A stretch of DNA of 48,661 bases, taken from contig JAJEBR010000047.1 of NCBI GenBank assembly GCA_022822445.1, positions 1 through 48,661 of the forward strand, read 5' to 3'. The number at the start of each line of letters is the position of its first letter. Within the stretch, counting starts at the first letter, position 1. Shown here piece after piece: positions 23,059 through 32,500 of this stretch. This DNA is from Gemmatimonadota bacterium. Lineage in GTDB: Bacteria; Gemmatimonadota; Gemmatimonadetes; Longimicrobiales; Gaopeijiaceae. The position numbers were made by a program, and so were the translations under genes. The notes beneath the pieces were generated by a model, which was not told the DNA's origin, did not search any database, and saw only the letters and a program-made list of their open reading frames with translations.

Positions 23059-25122
23059 TCACTCCAGCACCTTGAACACCCCGTCCTGCGCGTCCCGGTA
23101 GAACTCGATATTCACCTTCGTCCACACGTCGTCATCGAGGTTCATCAGCTCCCGCCGCGCCCCCACCGGCATCAGCAGCACCGTCGCCTGCTTGTCCACG
23201 GCCAGCTCCGCCATCGCCACCGGATCCGCGATCCGCTCCAGCGATCCGCCCAGGTTGAGCGGCCCCACGATGATGGTCGCTCCGCGCGTCTTCCGGTCCA
23301 GCAATCCCCCCACCATCGCCGCCAGCACCGGCAGCCCCAGCCCCGTTCCCGACTTGTCGTTGTCCCGCGGCTGCATCTGGACGGTGTACTGGTGCGCGCG
23401 TGCGTCGCGATCCCCCACCAGCGCTTTCCCACCCGTGTACAGGTTCTGCTCGCCGACCCGGACACTCTCCCGAAACGCCGGCGGCACTGGCTGGTTCAGA
23501 ATCTTGGCACCACCGGCCCCCGGCCCCACCACCACCTCGATCCGGTAGAGCCCCGGCCCGGTACCCTCCACCCCCGGCCCGATCGCCCACACCTGTCCCG
23601 GGGGCAGCGGGTCGCTGTCGATCGCCTCGTCGCTCCGCAGCTCGGGGGTCGCGACGAACTGCTCCGTCCCGTCCACGCCGAGCGTGTACGAGAAGTGGGT
23701 GCTCCGGAACTCCGCCTTCAGACACCGCTTCTGCTGTTCCTTCACACGGCGGCGCGACTCCAGGGCCAGGCGCACCATCGATTCCAGATCTTCGTCGTCC
23801 ACCTCCATCTCGGAATCCGGGAAGAGCAGCTTGATGAGCCCCGAGACCGTCTTGTGGACCGCCTCGATGTCCCGTCCGGAGAGCGCGCCGCCCCAGAATA
23901 CCCGGTTCTGCAGGATCGGGAGGCGCGTCGTATCCCGCAGCTTGGTCCAGCACGCGCTGAGGAAGTCGTTCACCAAGCCGAAGTGGTCGGTGAGGTGCTC
24001 GCCGGGGTTCAGTTTCGGAAAGTCCCAGCCGGGGGCGTAGCCGTGGATCCGGTCGTGGAAGGCGGTGTCGTCCCGCATCTGCTTCGGCAGCGGGCTCAGG
24101 AGGTGGCCGATCCGCTGCTGCTGTTCCACCGACACATCGAAGTTGCCGACCAGGACCAGCGACCCTTCCGCGCGGATGCTCTCCTTGCCGCGGCTGAACT
24201 CGCCCGACGCCATGTACCCCTTCATGATGTTGACGCCGTCCTTCTGGTCGAAGGAGATGCCGGCGACCTCGTCGAAACACACGACGTCGTACTGGCAGAC
24301 CAGCCCGCGCTGCCCGTTGGCCATGTTCACGAACATCTTCGCGACGGTGGCCTTGCCGCCCGAAAGCAGGTGCGAGTGCGGGGACAGCTGCTGGTAGACG
24401 TGACTCTTGCCCGTCCCGCGGGGACCGAGTTCGACGAGGTTGTAGTTGCGCTCGACGAAGGGGATCAGACGTAGCAGTGCGACCCGCTTGGCCCGTTCGT
24501 CCAGTGCGGAAGGCTCCAGGCCGGTCGAACGGAGGAGGAAGTCCATCCACTCGGCGGTTTCGAAGCTCCGTCGCCCCTCAGCCAGGACCTTGAGGACCGA
24601 CGGGCTCGACATCTGGATCGGGCGCATCGCCGCGATGCTGAACGGGCGTCCCTGCTTTTCCTGGGCGATCACCGGGTCGTACTCCAGCGTCGCCTCAGCG
24701 TAGAGCCCGTCGGCGAGCATCCGCTGATGGTCGGTGACGAACTCGGTCTCGATGCGGATGTCCCGGAGACCGAGGCTCGGAAGTTCAGCCAGGTAGCAAT
24801 CGTTCTTGGCATCCAGGCGTGCGCGCAGGATGTCGATGAGGCGGACGGAACCTTCCTCCCGGGCCCGCGACTTGAAGATCTCCTGCTCCGCGGCGCGCAC
24901 GGTGCGCCCCTCGAGCTGGTTCTTCACGATTTCGAGGCCTTCGTCGATCTCCTCCTGCTCGACGCTCGCGCAGTAGCGGCCCAGCAGGAACTCGACGACG
25001 TAGGTGGGGACGGGATACTGGCGGGCGTAGCGCCGAACAAGGTCCTTCCGGACCAGGTAGCCGGGGAAAGCCTCGTTGGCCTTTTGGTCCAGCGCGTCCA
25101 TCCGGAACTCCGGCGAATTCAT
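23059..25122 (-). CDS. brxL: BREX Lon-like ATPase BrxL
   Basis: The 687-residue protein has the BrxL N-terminus (MDALDQKANEAFPGYLVRKDLVR). Its AAA+ core has Walker A GPRGTGKS (233-240) and Walker B VVCFDEVAG, and a Lon-like C-terminal domain contains KSGTGLGLPVLAAMVGGLLDRK. BrxL assembles on DNA and is needed for phage exclusion in type 1 BREX. The ATG at 25122 has GGGAGAG seven bases upstream and overlaps the PglZ stop (ATGA). The frame stays open 164 codons further, but that stretch is antisense to pglZ and is not BrxL. It is the last gene of the BREX operon. Confidence 0.93.
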   Translation of the reverse strand: MNSPEFRMDALDQKANEAFPGYLVRKDLVRRYARQYPVPTYVVEFLLGRYCASVEQEEIDEGLEIVKNQLEGRTVRAAEQEIFKSRAREEGSVRLIDILRARLDAKNDCYLAELPSLGLRDIRIETEFVTDHQRMLADGLYAEATLEYDPVIAQEKQGRPFSIAAMRPIQMSSPSVLKVLAEGRRSFETAEWMDFLLRSTGLEPSALDERAKRVALLRLIPFVERNYNLVELGPRGTGKSHVYQQLSPHSHLLSGGKATVAKMFVNMANGQRGLVCQYDVVCFDEVAGISFDQKDGVNIMKGYMASGEFSRGKESIRAEGSLVLVGNFDVSVEQQQRIGHLLSPLPKQMRDDTAFHDRIHGYAPGWDFPKLNPGEHLTDHFGLVNDFLSACWTKLRDTTRLPILQNRVFWGGALSGRDIEAVHKTVSGLIKLLFPDSEMEVDDEDLESMVRLALESRRRVKEQQKRCLKAEFRSTHFSYTLGVDGTEQFVATPELRSDEAIDSDPLPPGQVWAIGPGVEGTGPGLYRIEVVVGPGAGGAKILNQPVPPAFRESVRVGEQNLYTGGKALVGDRDARAHQYTVQMQPRDNDKSGTGLGLPVLAAMVGGLLDRKTRGATIIVGPLNLGGSLERIADPVAMAELAVDKQATVLLMPVGARRELMNLDDDVWTKVNIEFYRDAQDGVFKVLE

Positions 25123-27497
25123 ATCTTCTCTCCCTTGCGGGTCGGTTGTTGGGCGAGGACGCGGCCATCGGCATCGGTCACGACGAGGACCAGGTCGGCG
25201 TCCTCGTACCGGTCGTCCGCCAGGACGAGGCTGGCGAGGCCGTCGGCGTCGATCGGCTTGGGGGATGAGACGACGGATTTGCCGGCGGGGGTGTTGAGGC
25301 GGAGGTCGGCGGTGAGGGGTGGCGGGTCGGAGGTGGCGGGGGCGCCCCGGACGCGGACGGCGATGTGGCAGCGGAAGCGGCGCCAGGAGACGGAGCGGAT
25401 GGTGGCGGTCACCCGGTGGCCAGCTGTCCGCTCTACCCGGATGTCGGGGATGAGGCATTCCTGGATACTGAGGCCGCCGTGCGCGTACTCCGGTGTCTGG
25501 CTGAAGCAGGCGATTCCGGGCGGGGTGGCGAAGTGTTCCGCGGGGTTCCAGTGCCAGGGATGCAGGGGCGCGTCGGGCGTGGAGCCGGGGGCGACGACCG
25601 CCGAACGCGCCCACTTGGACTCGGTCAGGTGCCCGGGAAGCGTGACCATGGGCAGTCCGCTGGGCAGGAGGAGCCAGCCGTGGTCGGTGACAACGCGGAC
25701 GGAACGCCAGCCGGCGTCGAGAAGACCGGTGATGCGGTCGGCGAGTCGGTCCAGCTCAACTTCGACCAGGCGGGCGAACGCGGCCGCGCCGTGGTGGTGG
25801 CCGTGCCTGTCGATCTCGCCGGTCTCCAGCCAGCCTCGGGCGCCGGCGCTCAACGGGATGTCCAGGGTGCCCGAACCGAGGATCTGATAGCCGCGCTCCG
25901 CCATGGCGTCGCGGAGGTCCTTTGCACGGGCGGGACGGCCGGAGTCCTTCATGGTCGGGCGGAAGTCGGCGCCGAGCCGCTCGCCTGCGATGTGTCCGGC
26001 GACGGGAGTGACGGCGGGTTTGGCGGTGGCCGTCACGGTCGGCGTCGCGGCCCAGCGATGATGGACGGCGGCGGCGCACTCGAGTGCCTCCAGCCGTTCG
26101 GCCAGGCGGCGGCCGAGCTCGTAGCGGAGTCCGTCGACGAAGACGATGCACTCATCCTCGCCGGCGGTCACCTCGGGCTGGCTGGCGGCGGCCGGAAGCG
26201 GTGTGCGGTCGATGGCCGACTGCAGGGCGCGCGCGGAGTCATCCAGCCAGGGCGCGATCAGGTGGTGGACGGCGGCGGAGATCGTCTCCTCGTGCTCGGC
26301 GGGGGCCAGGGCGAGGGCTTCCCGGGCGCTTGCGTCCGCCGGCCAGCCGCGGTCGGCGTAGGCTTCGGCCGCATCGTCGGGAGTCGCGCCGCCGATCGCG
26401 GTTCGGGCCGACTCCGCCAGCCGGGCCAGGGGCTCCAGCACCGCCGCGAGCGGGGAGCGGCCCAGGTGCGCCCACACCCAGTCGCGGCGATGGCGGTGCT
26501 CCTCCTCGAGCCGGGCAACCTCGTCGCAACCGTCCGCGTGGGAGAGTCCCGGAACCAGGGCCAGCGCGTCTCCCACCGACTGCTCCTCCTCGTCGTTGAG
26601 GTCCGGCCAGCGCTCGCGGTCGAACTGCAGCACGCCCGCGGGACGGCTTCGCTCGAGCACGTCGGGCACTCCCCGGAACACCCCGGGCGCCTCGCTGAAG
26701 CGCTCCCACACATCGGCCCAGCGCCCCTCCCCCCGGCCGAGGAGGGCGCCGGCGGACACATCCGCCTCCGTCTCCGGATCGAACCCGAGTTCGTTCTGGC
26801 ACTCGGTTCGGAAGGCGTTCCAGCGGTTGTCGTCCAGCCGGAACCGCATGAGCTCCGGGTTGCCCATCCAGCGCAGGATGTCGCGCGATACGTCCACGCC
26901 GGCCATGCGGTTGAAGTCGGCCGCATCGAGGCGGCGGCCCTTGAGCCGCTGGGCCGGAGCCAGCGCGACCTGGTCGAGCGCGCCCAGCAAGGCCGCGTTG
27001 GTTCCCCGGTCGGTGGCGATGTCGAGGCTGGGGCCCTTGGGGGAGCGCAAGAACGCCGCCACCGTCCATTCGCGGCCGTTGGGGTGATGCCAGAGGGCAC
27101 CACGGTACATGAGCTCGACAAGCGGCCTGAGCTCGCCGGGGCAGTCCTCGCCGGCACGCAGCTGGCCGCGTTCGACGCCGGGAAGGTAGATGATCGGCGG
27201 GCGGTCGTGGGGGAGGTCGGGAACATCGATGGCGCGGTCCACCACGCAGCGCAGCCAGATGGCGGGACCGGTGCGGTGTTCGGGGCGATAGTCGCCGAGG
27301 ACGAGCAGTTCGGGGATGCGGGGAAGGGCGGCCGGGATGAGCGCGCGCCATTCGGTGCCGGGGTCGGTCCACAGGATGGCGGCCGGGCCGTCCTGGCCGC
27401 TCGGGACCGAGGCGCGGGCGCGCAGGGAGCGGGCGAGGTGGTCGAGGGGGGTGGGGCCGCCGCCGGGAGTCGGGGGAATCCGACTATGGTCGGTCAT
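25119..27497 (-). CDS. pglZ: BREX phosphatase-fold protein PglZ
   Basis: The 792-residue protein has the BREX PglZ layout: an N-terminal module (DHLARSLRARASVP to DYRPEHRTGPAIWLRCVVDRAI), a helical middle and an alkaline-phosphatase-superfamily core. Core residues visible include IVFVDGLRYELGRRLAERLE (about 475-495), RWAATPTVTATAKPAV and VRVVTDHGWLLLPSGLP. PglZ is essential for BREX methylation and defence. Starts at 27497 (MTDHSRIP) and 27518 are in frame; neither has a clear ribosome site, and 27497 is taken because the family sequence begins there. It is separated from the upstream AlbA/HATPase gene by an AT-rich 240-base spacer, unlike the tight junctions elsewhere in the operon. Confidence 0.92.
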   Translation of the reverse strand: MTDHSRIPPTPGGGPTPLDHLARSLRARASVPSGQDGPAAILWTDPGTEWRALIPAALPRIPELLVLGDYRPEHRTGPAIWLRCVVDRAIDVPDLPHDRPPIIYLPGVERGQLRAGEDCPGELRPLVELMYRGALWHHPNGREWTVAAFLRSPKGPSLDIATDRGTNAALLGALDQVALAPAQRLKGRRLDAADFNRMAGVDVSRDILRWMGNPELMRFRLDDNRWNAFRTECQNELGFDPETEADVSAGALLGRGEGRWADVWERFSEAPGVFRGVPDVLERSRPAGVLQFDRERWPDLNDEEEQSVGDALALVPGLSHADGCDEVARLEEEHRHRRDWVWAHLGRSPLAAVLEPLARLAESARTAIGGATPDDAAEAYADRGWPADASAREALALAPAEHEETISAAVHHLIAPWLDDSARALQSAIDRTPLPAAASQPEVTAGEDECIVFVDGLRYELGRRLAERLEALECAAAVHHRWAATPTVTATAKPAVTPVAGHIAGERLGADFRPTMKDSGRPARAKDLRDAMAERGYQILGSGTLDIPLSAGARGWLETGEIDRHGHHHGAAAFARLVEVELDRLADRITGLLDAGWRSVRVVTDHGWLLLPSGLPMVTLPGHLTESKWARSAVVAPGSTPDAPLHPWHWNPAEHFATPPGIACFSQTPEYAHGGLSIQECLIPDIRVERTAGHRVTATIRSVSWRRFRCHIAVRVRGAPATSDPPPLTADLRLNTPAGKSVVSSPKPIDADGLASLVLADDRYEDADLVLVVTDADGRVLAQQPTRKGEKI

Positions 27498-27518
27498 AAC
27501 CGGGCGATTCCAGTTCAT

Positions 27519-27760
27519 TTATTTCTGAAGTCGTTGGACAACAATGATTTACGATTCCAGAAGACGACTTCATATTGCGCCTTGAGAGATTCATAAGTGA
27601 TCGGGGAAGGAACGAGCCGGAAAAACGGTCCGTTCCTATCAATTTTGGTTTCATATCTCGCGATTTCCAATTCATATGTTTTCCAACTCCATGCTGAAAA
27701 ACGATTTACGGAGTCGCATAGTGATTTCATAACGGGATTCTCGGCGCGCAAAAAACAATT
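27519..27760. promoter_or_regulatory. AT-rich spacer with TTCATA boxes and a central hairpin
   Basis: This stretch is visibly AT-richer than its surroundings. TTCAT boxes (mostly TTCATA) lie at 27569 and 27590, and at 27650 and 27671, each pair exactly 21 bases apart; further boxes lie at 27514, 27726 and 27760. A hairpin with 11-base arms and two mismatches (GGAACGAGCCG at 27609-27619, CGGTCCGTTCC at 27626-27636) sits between the pairs. It is the only long gap inside the pglX-to-brxL segment and may hold a promoter for pglZ-brxL. A 78-codon minus-strand frame also crosses it, but has no recognised family. Confidence 0.45.
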
Positions 27761-29440
27761 TCATTCTCCCAGAACGGCGGTCGGAAGGTACCGGGTCCCG
27801 CGGCGCTCGCCTTCGACCCGGAGATAGCCATGCTCGACGAGGAACCGAAGCTCGTTCAGCGCGGTGAGCCGATCGACGGTGAAGAGCTCTCGGTAGTCGG
27901 CGTTCTTCAGGGACGGACGACCTCGGAAGTACTCACGGAGTCTCGGGAGACGCCCCTCAAGCACCTGCCGCGCGGCCTCGAGGTCCGGCGCGATCCGGAA
28001 GAGAGGCGGTCTACGGAGATCGGTTTCGACGGGGACCACAATGCCCTTGTCCACGAGGTCCGATATCCGGTCGCGGGCTTCATGTTCGCCCACCGCGTTG
28101 ATTCTCTGGTAGTCTTCATAGGTGAAGCCGTCGGGACGCGCGATCAGGATTCTCTCCTGGTCGTCGGCGACCGGAAGCTCTCGAACCTCTCGGCGCCAGT
28201 CCGGGTTCGCGGTTTCGTACACGGGTTTGTTCAGGAGCGTGATCGTGAACAGGCCGGACTCGGACGCGATTCGCGGCTCGTGCAGGAAGCCGTTCTCCAT
28301 TTCACGGAACACGCGTCCGATCCCCTCCCCCTCGTCCCGCATGATTTCCGCGTCGGCGAGCACGCGCACCAGCATAGGGTTGCGGCTGGCGTGGGCGCGG
28401 CGTCCCTCGCGCAGCGCGTCAATGGTGACGGGTGGGACCAGCTCACCCGGGCTGGAGACCTCTAGGCGGTCCTCGTAGAACCAGATCTCGGTCTCCCGGC
28501 CCTGCATTTCGTAGTCGCGGTGGGCGACGGCGTTCACGACCGCCTCCTGCCACGCGAAGTCGGGATACTCGGGCGTGTCCTCGAAGAGGAGGCCCGTGAG
28601 CTTTTCGGTCCTGCGGACCTGGTGGCGCACCAGATCCTTGATCTCGTAGATGGCCGAGGCCAGCGGAGGATCCGCCCGTCCGATCTGCGTCACGTTCCGT
28701 CTGCGCCCGTACTCCATCTCCGTTCCCGCGACGCGGAACACTCGCAGCCCGGCGCGTGGGTGCCAGCGTAGCGCGGGGCGGCGGGCGAAGAGCAGGAGAG
28801 CGGCGTTGGTCACCCTCCAGTCGCGGGCGTCACGCTCGATGAGGCCGTAGTAGTCGAGGGCCTCGATGACGGGACGGCCGCCCACCGGCGTCTCCTTCAG
28901 GAAGGACTCGGCAAGCCGCAAGTCCAGGTGGTCCACGGTGGCCTCCGGCCGGAAGCGTTTCTCGTAGCCGATGACACGGTACGCCTGCTTGCGCTGGTTG
29001 ATGGTCTCCTGCGGCTCGCGGACGATCCGGGCTCCGACCCGGTAAGGAAATCCGTTCCCGTCGATCATGACGGCTTCGGGGGAAATGGGGACCTCGAACG
29101 CGAGGATCTCGTGGCAGTCGTGGGTGAGGCGCGCGCTGCGACAGTGGACGGCGGGGGTGAGCCTGCGGTGGGGCACCTCGAAGAAGGTGTCCACGACATG
29201 GTCCGGGTAGCCGTGGCCGGTCGCGGTACCGTCGTCGTCCACGCCTACAAGCAGGAGGCCGCCGTCCGCGTTCGCGAAGGCGGCGACCACGTCCGCGATC
29301 TTGTCCCGGACAACTCGACGCGGGAGGGGTCTGGGCGATGTGGAGCTGCGGTCCCATGCCGACTTGAATTCTACGAACTGGCCCTCGCCGCGGGAGAGGA
29401 TCGTCTGTAGTTCCGAGGTGGAGAAGAGGGGAGGGGTCAT
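27761..29440 (-). CDS. AlbA_2 (Schlafen-type) / RecG-like HATPase protein
   Basis: The 559-residue protein begins with an AlbA_2/Schlafen-type putative nucleic-acid-binding domain (EGQFVEFKSAWD, then VVAAFANADGGLLLVGVDDDG, about residues 19-70). It continues with a GHKL-type ATPase segment (WQEAVVNAVAHRDYEMQG, LEVSSPGEL and DEGEGIGRVF, about 300-385) and a C-terminal winged-helix-like region. Proteins of this build are usually called transcriptional regulators or RecG-like helicases and recur in defence loci. The ATG at 29440 overlaps the stop of a 28-codon ORF (ATGA). It may regulate the operon or act as an extra effector. Confidence 0.85.
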   Translation of the reverse strand: MTPPLFSTSELQTILSRGEGQFVEFKSAWDRSSTSPRPLPRRVVRDKIADVVAAFANADGGLLLVGVDDDGTATGHGYPDHVVDTFFEVPHRRLTPAVHCRSARLTHDCHEILAFEVPISPEAVMIDGNGFPYRVGARIVREPQETINQRKQAYRVIGYEKRFRPEATVDHLDLRLAESFLKETPVGGRPVIEALDYYGLIERDARDWRVTNAALLLFARRPALRWHPRAGLRVFRVAGTEMEYGRRRNVTQIGRADPPLASAIYEIKDLVRHQVRRTEKLTGLLFEDTPEYPDFAWQEAVVNAVAHRDYEMQGRETEIWFYEDRLEVSSPGELVPPVTIDALREGRRAHASRNPMLVRVLADAEIMRDEGEGIGRVFREMENGFLHEPRIASESGLFTITLLNKPVYETANPDWRREVRELPVADDQERILIARPDGFTYEDYQRINAVGEHEARDRISDLVDKGIVVPVETDLRRPPLFRIAPDLEAARQVLEGRLPRLREYFRGRPSLKNADYRELFTVDRLTALNELRFLVEHGYLRVEGERRGTRYLPTAVLGE

Positions 29441-29523
29441 GGGGACACCGCTCCGCCGATTTCAGCACCGAACACCGACTGGTCCATTAGTTCCTTGATC
29501 CGGGTCTTCGCCTTGGGCGGCAT
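29437..29523 (-). CDS. 28-codon coupling ORF between SIR2 and AlbA genes
   Basis: A short frame (MPPKAKTRIKELMDQSVFGA, then EIGGAVSP) starts two bases after the SIR2 stop. Its TGA overlaps the ATG of the AlbA/HATPase gene (ATGA). The exact fit on both sides suggests it is translated, either as a small protein or as a bridge that couples the two large genes. It may be the surviving 5' end of a lost gene. No family is recognised. Confidence 0.5.
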   Translation of the reverse strand: MPPKAKTRIKELMDQSVFGAEIGGAVSP

Positions 29524-29525
29524 AT

Positions 29526-32500
29526 TCACGAGGCCTCACTCTCACCAGATTCAGGAGATTCCTTACCGTTACGGGCGCCGTACTCCGACCTGTTCTCCTC
29601 CCGATACCACCGGTCGGCCACATGTCGTACCTCCGGCAACGGATCGTCCCGGCCGATCTCCAGCCACCGCCGTACGGCTGGCTCTCCGTCCCACCCCCCA
29701 TGTGCCAAGACCTTAGCGACCTGGATGCATCGCCAGCGAACCAAGGGAATGTCTAGACCGCCTTCCGCTGCGACCTCCCGGTCGTAACGAAGTTCCTCGG
29801 CCAAGTAGCCCAGACCCTGGCATACCAACTCCCGAATAATATCCTTCTGATGGTCGATGCCGCGTTCGAAGATCCACTTGGCAGCGTACAGGGCCTCGGC
29901 CAGAATCGCTTGCCGTCGCGTCGCAATCGAAACCCCGATTTCCCGGATCAGGTGCTCTGGAGGAGCCGCAAACGCAATGTCGGGATCACCCGCCCACACA
30001 ATCCATCGGCGCAAGGAATGGACGGCACTTCCGGCTATCTTGACGTCATCCGACACTAGCGCGGTGGACATCAACAGGCTGATCTCATCGCGTCTCGCCG
30101 GGAGCGCATTGGCGATGCCCGGTAGTATTCCGTAGGCCGGAACACCAATGTCGTTCAGGTCACCTACCTTCTCGTAGAGCTGTTCTGCGCGCGATGAGGG
30201 AAGCTCTACCTCCGTAAGGATCCAAGACAAGCCATAGCAAGCACCACCAAGCGACTGCTTGAACACCGACTGCCTCAAACCATCTATGTCGAGTGACGAT
30301 GGCGGAATCCGTACGTTCGTCTCAGCCCATCGGCCAATCACGCCGGTGAGATAGGCCTTCTCCCTTTCTGTCAGTTCAAGCGCCCTCCCGTGGCGCCTGA
30401 GGAACGGGATGCTCGCCCCCAACTGCCACAAGATGTCGTCGGCCTGCTGAGGATCATTGTGAATCACAGACAGCCCGACTGCACCGGAGTAATGCATGTT
30501 CGTTAGGCGCAGCTTCTTGGGGTCACCCCGAAGCCACTTGTGTCGGAAACGCTCTGTGGCAATGTCCACGGACGGCTCCGGGAGAACCATGAACACGAAG
30601 TCGTGTAGCGAAGTCTTCAAAGGCAACTCACTACTCCTAACGCCGTCCTTTTCCCACAGGACTATGGCCGCGCGCGTCGCCTCGCTCTCGGTCAAGCGAT
30701 CCCCCATTGTGAGGATGAACAGCCTTTTCGCCGCACGCTCCCGCGCCATGCCCTCGGCACCCAAGCTCCTAATCACTATCTCAACCACCGCCCTCCAGCG
30801 TTCCTCGTTGTCGTGCGATCTCGGCGGTGGCACATCGCTCGACGACAGAATGTCCGCGGGCTCAGGGAACCACTGCCTTTCGGTCGCGGGGCCATCCATC
30901 CCAGCAATAGGCGCGTCAAGCATGTCGAGAATGTGATCGGTCCGTTGCTCGTCGGAGAGACTCGCCCAACATCGCCTCAGCATATTCCCTAGTGCCTCAT
31001 GAACCAGTATTTCAGACACAATCGTCGCGTCCGTATAAAGCGCGAGCGCGTCGTGAAAGAGCCCTTCCGCGTCGCCACCGTCCAGCCGAAGAGCAAATCG
31101 TGACAGCGCTTCCATCGCCACACGAGTCTGCTCGGTACCCTGCATGTCACGCTCCGGTGCGGGCGCCTCGATGCGAGGATGTGCGTAGGCCAGCAATCTT
31201 CTGGAGGCAGCGGCAAGCTCGCGGGACGATTGCACTGATAGTGCCGCCACGCGATCCCTGGCCAAGACCCGCAAGAGAGCTTCATCTTTGTCATATCGCG
31301 CAACGCGCAGCAGTTGACGCATCGCCACCGCCGGATCAGATGTCGCCAAGCGTTCCGATGCCAGCTTGATCAGATGAGCCGAGATGTCAGTGCTATCGAT
31401 AGACCATCGTCTTCCGATGAAGAGGGGCAGGCCCGCCACTTCCGATAGCCTGATGCTACGGTAGGCCGCCTCCCTTAGCTGTCTCTCCGTGCGGCGCGGT
31501 GGCTTCTTGGGCGGCATCCCCAGATCAAACTGCGGCGTCGCCTCATCGCGACGATTCCGTGCCAGCGCATTGCGAAGATAGTGAAGCTCCATGGAGGGAT
31601 CGCAATTCACCGACGAGAGTTGGCTCCAGCGGTCCTGAACATTGGCAATCCCGGCCCGGTTCGCCATGCTCCATAAGGCCCACCCTTCCCGCGAGGGCCG
31701 TGTGACATCTCCGGTGCTGTGCGGCATCGCCCTGATCTCGCTGAGCGCCCGTTCGACAAGTAGGACGGCTTCGTCGTCCCGTCCCACTTCCCTGAGCAAA
31801 CCACTCTTTCGCATCATCCAAGCGGGATCACATTCTGTCGTATGCCATTCGTCCAGAAGTTGCGACAGTGCTTCATAATCCAGCGACCACGCCGCCCACA
31901 GACCCCGTTCGTGGCACATCCGGTGCTTGATGTTTGGATCGTCACCGCAGAACGGCTCAAGAGAAGTGATTCGGTCCTCAAATTCGGCCGCGTCAAGCCG
32001 ATACCTCGCCTCTGTCACCAGAGCCATCGACACGTTGCACCATGAGCGCTGGATCAATGGCCAGTCAGCGTCCTTGACACGATCGCCGTAAACGGTTCGC
32101 TCCTGGTAGTCGACTGCGTTGAGAACCTCCTGCGCGGCTGCAACCAGGTCGTCCGGCAATCTCATGAGGACGAGCTCATGCCGCCAGATGATCTCGCGGA
32201 CGGCAGCTAGGCGGTCACTCGCTTCTATGCCCGACAGCTGCTCCAAGATGAACGGGGTCCAGCGCTCGGTCGAGATTCGCAGGTCTCGCCGCGTACCGGA
32301 AGGCGCAACTAGCCAACCAGGATAGCATTCCCGGTTGTGAGCCCAAACACCCAGCGTCTCCGTGGCAACCCGCAGACGATCGGCTGTGGAAGCCTTTGCG
32401 GAAGGCTCAATAGACTCCTTCCGCGGTTCAGTAGACACGTTGGCAACTATCGGTTGAAGAGCTGGATTCCGCTCGGGGCAGAACCCGTCACCTCGTGGAG

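Noticed and set aside
25123-25614. N-terminal 164-codon extension of BrxL
   Set aside because: The extension is antisense-like Arg/Pro-rich sequence inside pglZ; the ATG at 25122 has a good ribosome site and the BrxL family N-terminus.
25365-27596. 743-codon plus-strand open frame opposite pglZ
   Set aside because: High-GC antisense artefact; pglZ on the minus strand has clear family motifs and operon overlaps.
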